A DNA stretch of 23,338 nucleotides from Kiritimatiellia bacterium (GTDB lineage Bacteria; Verrucomicrobiota; Kiritimatiellia; SLAD01). The stretch is taken from contig SLCI01000109.1 in the NCBI GenBank assembly GCA_007125875.1, forward strand, positions 1-23,338, in the 5' to 3' direction. This document shows, piece after piece, positions 1-7,562 of the stretch; within the stretch, counting starts at the first letter, position 1; each line of letters begins with the position of its first letter. Made by a program: the position numbers and the translations under genes. Below the pieces are notes generated by a model, which saw only the letters and a program-made list of their open reading frames with translations, did no database searches and was not told the origin of the DNA.

Positions 1-1
1 A

Positions 2-3000
2 CAGCAGAGTTTCTTGCGTGCGTACAATCGATTGGAGCTAGCGGGTCGTGCACCGGCCAACTTCGAACGTGCATCCGTGGACGCGACGCTTACACAGCCG
101 CGTCTGTTGTGGGCGGCCCGCGGTTTGATTCATGGCGGCGAGGTAGCTGGGCGATACGGGATCTATAACATTGCGCTGGGCACAACACACGAGACATTGC
201 CACGCGAGGGCACGCCCGCAGATACCGTTGATCGACTCGACCTCGATCTGTTGACGCAGAATGTAGATGAAATAGCGCAAATGTTGACCGCGATTGGTGA
301 TCAGCCGGGGCAAGTGGGTGATGTTGAAGCCGTCGCTGATCAGCGCGGACTCTCGTTACGACGAGCCATTCCTACGGATCACTCGTACATCGTGCCGCGC
401 TTCCGGAATGACGTCACCGAGGGTGCGCTGGCCATGGGGCGGCACCGAGGTAGCTCGATCCCAAATTTGCCGATTCCCGGAGCGGTAATACAAGTCCAAT
501 GGGTTGAGCCATGGAATCGGATCTTTTGGCCCCACACCAAGTATGCTGCGTTTGATTCCAGTGCGGTGGTTATTACCGATCAGAATGGCGCGTACAGTCT
601 GGGTGGCCTTCCTAAAGAAGACACATTTCCTCAGCCCGTCACTTTTGCCGCCGAGTTCGATCGCCGTGGCCATGTCGTGCAAGTATCCGATATGCGCTCA
701 CGCGACGGCATTCGGTCACGATTGAATATGCTGCGTGCGCGCGGTGCGTTCTACATGATGCCACCGCGTTTCTGGCCGGATTCCGCGACGGTATTTGACG
801 CAATTGGAAATGCAAATCTAGGCGGTGACGGGTCTGAACGCGGTTTTGTAGAGACGCTGGATGGCGTGGTTACTTTCTATCTGGAAGAGACCGTTAGTAA
901 TGCCAAGGTCTTCGGAATACGGTCAGCCATTGGTCTCAACAATATCGATATCGACCCTGAGGCTAGTGCCATGCACGAGGCTTTAGGAAGCGGGTTTCCG
1001 ATTGAGAGCAATTGGTTGGACATTCGCACATCATTCCAGGGAGCGGGAGACCTCTGGCGGGTCAATGAGTCGAGACTCGCGTTGTTGCGGTCACGAGATA
1101 TTTTGAACAGCTCCCTGGAGGAGTTGCATGGTCGAGTGGAGGACCTCTACGCATCGTCACTGGAAGAGGAGCAATGGTTGCGGGGCGAGGCGATGGCCGC
1201 ATCCGCACTGCTTTCTGCTCGTCCGGTCTACGAGAATAGTCGCGCGATCATGGATGACTTGGTTGCTGCTGTGCTGATTCTGCTGGCGCTGTGTATTCCG
1301 TTTGCCTTCGCACTTGAGCGTCTCTTAATCGGTGCCAGCATGATTTATAAGCAGGTCACTTGGTTCGTTATCTTCTTCCTGCTCACCTTTGTCGTGCTGT
1401 ACTTGTCTCATCCGGCCTTTGAGGTGGCTCAAACACCGATCATCATCTTCCTGGGATTTGCCGTAGTGGTTCTGTCGGCGCTGGTCATTTTCATCATCAT
1501 GCAGAAATTTGAGACGGAGTTGAAGGCCCTGCAGGGACTTACCTCCACGGTGCATGTGGCCGATATTTCTCGTTTCAATACGGTGATGGCGGCTATGAGT
1601 ATGGGAATCTCTACCATGCGTCGGCGTCCGCTTCGAACCGCGCTCACGGCCATCACGATCGTCTTACTGACCTTTACCATTCTTGCTTTTGCCTCTTTTG
1701 ATACGCAGCGTGGCATCGTGCGACTGTTTGCTGCGCCGTCACCAGACTATACAGGCGCACTCTATGTGCCTGCCTCGCGCGGGACCCTCAATCCGGACTT
1801 TGTTGAATTAATTCGTGCGCGCTGGGACCAGGAAGCGGATGTCACCACTCGTCACTGGGTTTGCCCCGAGTTCCCGGGAGATCCTGACTTTGTGATTGGC
1901 CATGCGGATGGCAGTAATCCAGTCATCCTAAAGGGCATCTTAGGTATCGAACCAACCGAGCTGAAGCATCGCTCGGATCTACGTGCGCTGCTGCAAATTG
2001 ATGATCCGGAAATGATTGAGGATCACGTTTTCATGACAGAAGCCGTGGCCACGTTGCTAGGTGTCGAGCCTGGGGACAGCGTGGTGGTGAAAGGGATACC
2101 ATTGACGGTTGGTCCTTTGGTTAGTGCTACCCGCTTCACGGCAATTACGGACATGGATAACTCCAGTGTCATCCCGATTGATTACGCGCAAATGCAAGAG
2201 ACGCAGGCCGGTCAGATGTCCGGTGCGGCCGATGATTTAATGGGTGACCAGATCAACTGGGCCAATTTGCCTACAGATTCAGTTGTCATTATGTCGGATG
2301 AAAATTGTGCACGGGCAGGCGGCAAAGTCAGTTTGATTCACATCTATACCGAAGATGCCGAGAGTGCCGCCCAGTTGGCAGAAGATTTTGCCCGGATGAT
2401 GGATCGCACACCGATTTTGGCTACGCGGCAAAACGGCGTCTATCGTCATGTCCTTGGCACAGTCGTCGCCGCCAGTGGAGTAGGGGATTTATTGTTCCCT
2501 GTGTTGCTCGGGGGACTGGTGATTTTTGGAACGATGCTGGGCTCGGTGGCCGATCGCGAAAAAGAGATTTATACGTTTAGTGCGTTGGGACTAGCACCGC
2601 CGCACGTCGCAAGCTTGTTCTTTGCCGAAGCATTGGTTTACTCGGTACTTGGCGGTATGGGCGGATACCTGATCGCGCAAGGGTCGATGAAGATACTGAC
2701 CACTTTGGCCGAATATGGGTGGGTCACCGTGCCGGAGATCAACTATTCTTCCACCAATGCGATTGTGACCATCTTGATCGTCATGGCGACCGTCTTGATT
2801 AGCGCCATCTATCCCGCCATCAAGGCGTCTAAGAGCGCCAATCCGGGCTTGCTGCGGTCATGGCGCCCACCAGCGCCCAAAGGAGACGTACATGATATCG
2901 TATTCCCATTTACCGTCTCTGAGTACGATTTGACCGGTGTCATCAGTTTCTTGAAGGAACACTTCGAGAACTTCAGCGATACCGGTTTGGGTGCCTTTAT

Positions 3001-3316
3001 GGCACGCGATACCGAAATGACGAAGGCGGCGGACGGATCGCTCGGATTGAAAGCGAATTTGGCCTTGGCCCCATTTGATCTTGGTGTCACTCAAGAATTC
3101 GAACTGCAGAGCGTGCCCAGCGAAATCAAAGGGATTGATGAGGTGCGCATTCGGTTGGTTCGGAAATCTGGTCAGCCAGGCGACTGGCTGCGATTGAACC
3201 GGAATCTTTTTGACGATCTGCGCACGCAGTTCTTATTGTGGCGCTCCATACCGAAAGAGATCATGGAGCAGTATCGCGAGCAAACGCTGACTCACTTCAA
3301 GAAGCATAATGTCTGA
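2..3316 (+). CDS. FtsX/MacB-type ABC permease with large extracytoplasmic module (5' partial)
   Basis: The frame is open to the left edge, so the true start lies outside; residue numbers count from the TTG at 14. Residues 45-95 resemble the C-terminal end of an M28 zinc-peptidase domain (GTPADTVDRLD, where the family usually has HTPxDT). Near 190-200 a TDQNGAYSLGGLP stretch looks like a carboxypeptidase-regulatory beta-sandwich. Three membrane helices follow (about 416-440, 447-467, 474-497). Then comes a canonical FtsX/MacB layout: RRRPLRTALT leading into a helix at 542-562, an extracytoplasmic domain to about 820, three helices (826-845, 867-890, 915-936), and a soluble tail of about 160 residues. 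It probably works with the ATPase at 5318-6040, because MacB-type permeases need a LolD-like partner. The stop overlaps the OPT gene start by 8 bp, suggesting translational coupling. The FtsX call is firm, the M28 call is tentative, and the substrate is unknown. Confidence 0.8.
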   Translation, partial: QQSFLRAYNRLELAGRAPANFERASVDATLTQPRLLWAARGLIHGGEVAGRYGIYNIALGTTHETLPREGTPADTVDRLDLDLLTQNVDEIAQMLTAIGDQPGQVGDVEAVADQRGLSLRRAIPTDHSYIVPRFRNDVTEGALAMGRHRGSSIPNLPIPGAVIQVQWVEPWNRIFWPHTKYAAFDSSAVVITDQNGAYSLGGLPKEDTFPQPVTFAAEFDRRGHVVQVSDMRSRDGIRSRLNMLRARGAFYMMPPRFWPDSATVFDAIGNANLGGDGSERGFVETLDGVVTFYLEETVSNAKVFGIRSAIGLNNIDIDPEASAMHEALGSGFPIESNWLDIRTSFQGAGDLWRVNESRLALLRSRDILNSSLEELHGRVEDLYASSLEEEQWLRGEAMAASALLSARPVYENSRAIMDDLVAAVLILLALCIPFAFALERLLIGASMIYKQVTWFVIFFLLTFVVLYLSHPAFEVAQTPIIIFLGFAVVVLSALVIFIIMQKFETELKALQGLTSTVHVADISRFNTVMAAMSMGISTMRRRPLRTALTAITIVLLTFTILAFASFDTQRGIVRLFAAPSPDYTGALYVPASRGTLNPDFVELIRARWDQEADVTTRHWVCPEFPGDPDFVIGHADGSNPVILKGILGIEPTELKHRSDLRALLQIDDPEMIEDHVFMTEAVATLLGVEPGDSVVVKGIPLTVGPLVSATRFTAITDMDNSSVIPIDYAQMQETQAGQMSGAADDLMGDQINWANLPTDSVVIMSDENCARAGGKVSLIHIYTEDAESAAQLAEDFARMMDRTPILATRQNGVYRHVLGTVVAASGVGDLLFPVLLGGLVIFGTMLGSVADREKEIYTFSALGLAPPHVASLFFAEALVYSVLGGMGGYLIAQGSMKILTTLAEYGWVTVPEINYSSTNAIVTILIVMATVLISAIYPAIKASKSANPGLLRSWRPPAPKGDVHDIVFPFTVSEYDLTGVISFLKEHFENFSDTGLGAFMARDTEMTKAADGSLGLKANLALAPFDLGVTQEFELQSVPSEIKGIDEVRIRLVRKSGQPGDWLRLNRNLFDDLRTQFLLWRSIPKEIMEQYREQTLTHFKKHNV

Positions 3317-5306
3317 AGAACGAATAGATAAAGAACTGGAAGAGTTTCGCCAGGTCATGGAAGTGCCCTCGACCTTCGAGGACGGTTTCAGTTGGACCTC
3401 ATTGCTCGGTGCCATCTTTGTGGCGCTGTTGATGGTTCCGGGTGCAATCTATATGGGCCTGCTGGCCGGTGTCGAAAATATTGGTCCGGCATCGCAATGG
3501 GTGACGGTTATTCTATTTATCGAAGTAGCCAAGCGCGCGCAGCGCTCCCTCAAAAAGGCTGAAATCTTCGTACTCTTCTTCATGGCGGGCGCCGCCATGG
3601 GCTTGCCGTTCAACGGCTTGTTATGGAACCAATTCTTTGTCCGCAGTGACGCAGCGATCGCGACCGGCGTCGCAGCTGAGTTGCCGTTCTGGTTTGCCCC
3701 CTCCGTAGAATCAGAATCCTATGACTTACGCACCTTTTTCCATATTGATTGGTTGCCAGCGATAGGGTTGGTGATTTTCGGTACATTCTTTGGTCAACTG
3801 GCGAATATGGTGTTGGGATATGGTTTGTTCCGTGTTGCCAACGATGTCGAAAAGTTGCCCTTTCCGATGGCGCCGATCGGAGCACAAGGCATTATGGCGC
3901 TGGCCGAGGACGCCGATGAGAAGAACATCGAGCAATCAGAAGGGCGGTGGCGATGGCGAGTCTTCTCGATTGGAGGTGCGTTAGGTCTAGCCTTCGGTGC
4001 GGTGTATCTACTGCTACCGACGCTCACCGGTGCATTGACGGGGCAGCCCATCACAATTCTGCCCATCCCGTTCTCTGATTTTACGCCGCGCACCGGAAAC
4101 TATTTATCCGCGGTCGCCACCGGCATGTCGTGGGATTTGGGTAACCTGATCTTTGGTATGGTGTTGCCGTTCTTTGCCATGGTCGGTGCTTTTGTCGGAT
4201 TGTTGGCAACCTTCATTCTGAACCCTATCCTTTATGAACAAGGGATCTTGAGTAGTTGGACGCCGGGCGAAAGCACCGTAAGTACGCTTTATCTGAACAA
4301 TGTAGACTTCTACTTCAGCTTCCAGATTGGTATTGCGATTGCGATTGCTGTGGCGGGTATTGGCCAAGTCATACGTAGTTTGCGCGGTGCGAAGAAGAAG
4401 GCAGACAAGCAGGCCTCGACATTGCCTCAAACGACAACGAGCGCGCTGCCGGAAGGGCGAGGGGATATCAAGATTTGGGTCGTGCTGGCCGTTTACCTCT
4501 TTGTCACCTTGACGTATATCGGTGTGTCCGGCTGGCTGATCGATTGGCATCGCGGGGTCATGATCGTCCTGTTCTTCCTGGGCTTTGTCTACACGCCCCT
4601 GATCAGCTATGTCACCGCGCGTCTGGAAGGTATGGTGGGGCAGGTTGTTGAGGTGCCCTTTATTCGCGAGGCGGCGCTGATTTTGAGTGGATACCAAGGG
4701 GTCGCGGTTTGGTTCCTGCCGATCCCGATCGCGAATTATGGGCAGATGACGGTCTTCTACAAACAGTGCGAACTGACCGGTACCCGTTTCACCAGTATCT
4801 GGAAGACGCAGGTGATCTTGTTCCCGATCATTTTGCTGAGTTCGATTTTCTTCATGAACTTTATTTGGGGGCTGGATGAGGTGCCATCGGCGGTGTACCC
4901 CTTCGCCGATGAGATCTGGAAGCTGCATGCCGAGAATGCGTGTATCATGTATTCTGCGACGCTCGGCGAGTACTCGATCTTTGAAGAAGCGTTCCGCGTC
5001 TCCTACATCGCCGTTGGGGCCATCTTTGGTGGAATTCTATTCTGGGGCTTAGCGGCTTTGGGTGCGCCCGTAATGCTGACCTATGGCGTGGTACGCGGTT
5101 TAGGACAAACGATGCCGCATGCTGTCATCCCTCAGTTCATTGGTGCCTTGATTGGCCGCTACTATTTCCAGCGCAAGATGGGGCTAAAATGGCGTCAATA
5201 TATCCCGGTAGTTAGTGCCGGGTTTGCTTGTGGCATGGGACTAATTACAACCGTGGGTGTGGGTATTACATTCCTGAGCAAAGCGGCCATTCCGCTGCCA
5301 TTCTAA
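3309..5306 (+). CDS. OPT-family (oligopeptide/metal-chelate) transporter
   Basis: A 665-residue polytopic membrane protein, the usual size for prokaryotic OPT proteins (TC 2.A.67). The family performs cation-coupled uptake of peptides or metal-chelator complexes. A charged cytoplasmic N-terminus of about 30 residues precedes many hydrophobic segments, probably 14-16. OPT-like features include a polar loop followed by KLPFPMAPIGAQG near residues 180-192, the segment SYVTARLEGMVGQ near 435, and a Gly-rich C-terminal third. A hydrophilic loop of about 35 residues (near 355-390) splits the protein. The start ATG lies inside the end of the permease gene (8-bp overlap) with only a weak AAGAAG upstream, so translation is probably coupled. 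OPT proteins normally act alone, so sitting between an ABC permease and its ATPase is odd. The family call comes from overall pattern and the substrate is not predictable. Confidence 0.8.
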   Translation: MSEERIDKELEEFRQVMEVPSTFEDGFSWTSLLGAIFVALLMVPGAIYMGLLAGVENIGPASQWVTVILFIEVAKRAQRSLKKAEIFVLFFMAGAAMGLPFNGLLWNQFFVRSDAAIATGVAAELPFWFAPSVESESYDLRTFFHIDWLPAIGLVIFGTFFGQLANMVLGYGLFRVANDVEKLPFPMAPIGAQGIMALAEDADEKNIEQSEGRWRWRVFSIGGALGLAFGAVYLLLPTLTGALTGQPITILPIPFSDFTPRTGNYLSAVATGMSWDLGNLIFGMVLPFFAMVGAFVGLLATFILNPILYEQGILSSWTPGESTVSTLYLNNVDFYFSFQIGIAIAIAVAGIGQVIRSLRGAKKKADKQASTLPQTTTSALPEGRGDIKIWVVLAVYLFVTLTYIGVSGWLIDWHRGVMIVLFFLGFVYTPLISYVTARLEGMVGQVVEVPFIREAALILSGYQGVAVWFLPIPIANYGQMTVFYKQCELTGTRFTSIWKTQVILFPIILLSSIFFMNFIWGLDEVPSAVYPFADEIWKLHAENACIMYSATLGEYSIFEEAFRVSYIAVGAIFGGILFWGLAALGAPVMLTYGVVRGLGQTMPHAVIPQFIGALIGRYYFQRKMGLKWRQYIPVVSAGFACGMGLITTVGVGITFLSKAAIPLPF

Positions 5307-5317
5307 GATTGAGCGAT

Positions 5318-6040
5318 ATGTCGGAAGTACTCATAGAGATTCGTGGTGTAAATAAGGTGTTCGACTTGGGAAAACTCAAGGTGCATGCCCTGCGTGACAT
5401 GGAACTGGATATCATGCGCGGTGAGTACCTTTCCATCATGGGCCCATCGGGTTCGGGCAAAAGTACCTTGTTCAATATGATTGGTGCATTGGATACGCCA
5501 ACCTCCGGCTCCATCCGAGTGGCCGGCGTGACATTGAAAGAGCTATCGAGTCGCGAGCTGGCTTACTTCCGTGGAAAACATATCGGATATGTTTTTCAAC
5601 AGTTCAACCTGTTGCCCGCGTACAACGCGATTGATAACGTCGCGATGCCTCTTATCTTCAATGGATGGCCACAAGAGCGGGCCGAGCAGCGTGCGCAGGA
5701 AATTCTCACTCGAGTCGGCCTGGGTGAGCGTATGACGCACCGTCCTGATGAGCTCTCTGGCGGGCAACAACAGCGCGTTGCGATCGCACGGGCATTGGCT
5801 AATGAGCCTGCCATTGTGTTAGCGGATGAGCCGACCGGTAATTTGGACCTACACACCGGCGAAGAGATCATCAAATTACTGAGTGAGCTGAGCAGTGAAC
5901 TGGGCGTAACTGTCATCTCAGCAACGCATGATCATAAGATGCTGGCGACATCCGACCGCATATTGTGGATTAAGGACGGTCGCAAGGACCGCCTGGAGCG
6001 TCGACAAGATATCAATATCCGTATCGGCACCGTGCGCTAG
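5318..6040 (+). CDS. LolD/MacB-type ABC transporter ATPase
   Basis: A 240-residue nucleotide-binding subunit with every expected motif: Walker A GPSGSGKST (42-50), Q-loop VFQQFNLLP (92-100), signature LSGGQQQRVAIARAL (146-160), Walker B IVLADEP (166-172), D-loop GNLD and H-loop His204. FNLLPAYNAIDNV is typical of the LolD/MacB/FtsE class that pairs with FtsX-type permeases, which points to the protein at 2-3316 as partner. ATG 5318 was chosen over an upstream in-frame start at 5228 because that start lies inside the OPT gene and MSEVLIEIRGV is where the family normally begins. The gap from the OPT stop is 11 bp. The C-terminal tail DGRKDRLERRQDINIRIG is slightly longer than in LolD. MacB-like systems export or do mechanical work in the envelope rather than import, which bears on what the operon could do. 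Confidence 0.93.
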   Translation: MSEVLIEIRGVNKVFDLGKLKVHALRDMELDIMRGEYLSIMGPSGSGKSTLFNMIGALDTPTSGSIRVAGVTLKELSSRELAYFRGKHIGYVFQQFNLLPAYNAIDNVAMPLIFNGWPQERAEQRAQEILTRVGLGERMTHRPDELSGGQQQRVAIARALANEPAIVLADEPTGNLDLHTGEEIIKLLSELSSELGVTVISATHDHKMLATSDRILWIKDGRKDRLERRQDINIRIGTVR

Positions 6041-6053
6041 CCGGATATTTCCC

Positions 6054-6081
6054 TCGTCAATGCTCGTTACGCGACTATACT
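6054..6081 (+). promoter_or_regulatory. Possible sigma70 promoter for the cysteine module
   Basis: A TATACT -10 at 6076-6081 sits 16 bp downstream of TCGTCA (6054-6059), a poor -35. It lies just after the ATPase stop and upstream of the repeat at 6121-6193, so the transcript would carry that repeat in its leader of about 130 nt. Only the -10 is convincing. Confidence 0.35.
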
Positions 6082-6120
6082 GTCGCCCTGATTTATCACT
6101 GAAGGTTTACAGGATATCGG

Positions 6121-6193
6121 GTAGTCGCTTCCTATAGGATGTGGATTCCGCTTCACGTGGTAAGATCATCCAACGCCCATCGACGGCGGTTAC
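6121..6193. repeat. REPIN-like repeat, copy A (degenerate)
   Basis: Two inverted REP-like units. Unit 1 (+ strand) has head GTAG (6121-6124), arm TCGCTTCC, loop TATA and arm GGATGTGG ending at 6144. Unit 2 (- strand, reading from 6193) has head GTAA, arm CCGCCGTC, loop GATG and arm GGCGTTGG ending at 6170. The reverse complement of the whole 73 bp aligns without gaps to 9546-9618 with 54 of 73 identities (counted by hand). It lies between the ABC/OPT operon and cysM. Because it is the more diverged copy and its stems contain mismatches, it is probably older. Confidence 0.75.
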
Positions 6194-6219
6194 GAAAATG
6201 ATGTAAAGGTTTATAGGAC

Positions 6220-7125
6220 ATGGAGTGCATAACAGCATCAATTGGAAACACGCCTCTGCTGCATTTGCGGCGTGTATCGGCTGAATTACCTGATGGCGTA
6301 GAGGTGTTCGCAAAAGCCGAGTACATGAACCCGGGCGGGTCCGTAAAGGATCGGGCTGCGTGGGCGATGATCCAAGCGGGTATTGCCTCTGGGCAATTGA
6401 CGACCGAGAAGACGCTGTTGGACGCGACCAGTGGTAACACCGGCATCGCATATACCATGATCGGAGCCGCACTGGGATACCGGGTGACCCTGTGCCTGCC
6501 TGCCAATGCCAGTCTTGAGCGAAAGCGCATACTGCGGGCCTATGGTGCCGAAATTATTGAAACGGATCCCTTGGAAGCAACCGATGGTGCGCAGGTCAAG
6601 GCGCAGGAATTAGTGGCTAAATTTCCCGAACGCTACTTTTATCCCGATCAGTATAATAATGATGCCAACCGATTGGCTCATTATAACTCGACGGGCGCTG
6701 AGTTATGGCTCCAAACCGATCAGCGAATTACGCATTTCATTGCGGGGATTGGCACGACGGGTACGTTTGTGGGTACCTCTCAACGGCTGAAAGAATTTAA
6801 TCCTGCGATCCAGGCCATTGCTATGCATCCCGACTCACCGATGCACGGACTGGAAGGTATGAAACATTTGGAGACAGCCATGGTGCCGGGCATCTATGAC
6901 CCCACCGTAGCGGATGATCATGTCGAGGTGGGGACAGAGGATGCCTATGCCATGACCCGACGCTTGGCGCGGGAAGAGGGGATATTTGTTGGGGTCACCG
7001 CCGGGGCGAATGTGCATGCCGCGCTCCGGCTTGGGAAAACACTGCCGGCCGGTTCCTTGGTGGTGACCGTACTATGTGACGCGGGCTATCGCTATTTGGG
7101 CGACCAACTATGGGAGATGGACTGA
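6220..7125 (+). CDS. cysM: CysM-type cysteine synthase (PLP enzyme, probably carrier-protein dependent)
   Basis: A 301-residue fold-type II PLP enzyme of the cysteine synthase family. The Schiff-base lysine is K43 in NPGGSVKDR, the substrate loop is SGNTG (71-75), the PLP-phosphate loop is GIGTTGTF (176-183), and the C-terminus CDAGYRYLGDQLW is CysM-like. In M. tuberculosis, CysM joins O-phosphoserine to the thiocarboxylate of the carrier CysO, and Mec then releases cysteine. The same partners follow here, so that role is inferred. MVPGIYDP (221-228) matches my recollection of the M. tuberculosis enzyme. K215 falls where that enzyme has the Arg that recognises phosphoserine. The PLP-nitrogen motif reads GVTAGA rather than the common SSGA or STGA. 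AAAGG at 6205-6209 is a distant ribosome site. The stop overlaps the JAMM gene start (TGATG). Confidence 0.88.
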   Translation: MECITASIGNTPLLHLRRVSAELPDGVEVFAKAEYMNPGGSVKDRAAWAMIQAGIASGQLTTEKTLLDATSGNTGIAYTMIGAALGYRVTLCLPANASLERKRILRAYGAEIIETDPLEATDGAQVKAQELVAKFPERYFYPDQYNNDANRLAHYNSTGAELWLQTDQRITHFIAGIGTTGTFVGTSQRLKEFNPAIQAIAMHPDSPMHGLEGMKHLETAMVPGIYDPTVADDHVEVGTEDAYAMTRRLAREEGIFVGVTAGANVHAALRLGKTLPAGSLVVTVLCDAGYRYLGDQLWEMD

Positions 7126-7559
7126 TGATTCAGTTAACACCAAGTCATGTGCAATCGATCCGGCAACACGGAGAAGCCGATTTCCCCCATGAATGCTGCG
7201 GCATTCTCGTCGGTATATTTGGTGAAGACGGGGCAAAACAGGTACGGGAAATACTGCCGATATCGAATGCTCGGGAAGAAGAGGCAAAGCGGAACCGTTT
7301 CTTGATCACCGCGGAAGAGATGATGCGTGGCGAGAAGCTGGCCCGAGCGCAGGGAATGGATGTGATTGGTTTCTATCACTCACATCCGGATCATCCCGCC
7401 AAGCCATCCCAATTTGATTTAGATCATGCATGGCCTATATATTCCTACATCATCGTTTCCGTAATGGGCGGTCAGTCGGCCGACTTTACCTCATGGGAGC
7501 TAGATCCAGAGGGGGAAGCGTTTGTGTCGGAAGAAATTCTAGAGAAAGGAGGAGAGTAG
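7125..7559 (+). CDS. mec: JAMM/MPN+ metallopeptidase, Mec type
   Basis: A 144-residue single-domain JAMM zinc peptidase with the full active site: E23 (HECCG) and the H-S-H-P-x6-S-x2-D motif as H85, H87, S95 and D98. In M. tuberculosis, Mec cleaves cysteine from the C-terminus of the CysO-cysteine adduct. QbsD-type relatives trim sulfur-carrier tails to expose Gly-Gly. Both activities are plausible here, because the carrier encoded next door has its Gly-Gly followed by about 400 residues. ATG 7125 was chosen because it overlaps the cysM stop by one base (TGATG) and because the upstream alternative at 7110 adds only five residues inside cysM. There is no signal peptide, so it is cytoplasmic. 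The CysO and E1 fusion begins 3 bp after the stop. Confidence 0.9.
   Translation: MIQLTPSHVQSIRQHGEADFPHECCGILVGIFGEDGAKQVREILPISNAREEEAKRNRFLITAEEMMRGEKLARAQGMDVIGFYHSHPDHPAKPSQFDLDHAWPIYSYIIVSVMGGQSADFTSWELDPEGEAFVSEEILEKGGE
7545..7552 (+). promoter_or_regulatory. Strong ribosome binding site for the carrier-E1-rhodanese gene
   Basis: AAAGGAGG, the best Shine-Dalgarno match in this operon, lies inside the last codons of the JAMM gene, 10 bp before ATG 7563. It supports that start and suggests the fusion protein is translated strongly and independently. Confidence 0.75.
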
Positions 7560-7562
7560 AGT

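Noticed and set aside
4104..4928. 274-residue open frame on the - strand inside the OPT gene
   Set aside because: It is rich in Gln, Asp, Arg and His, as expected when a hydrophobic gene is read backwards; no domain and no ribosome site.
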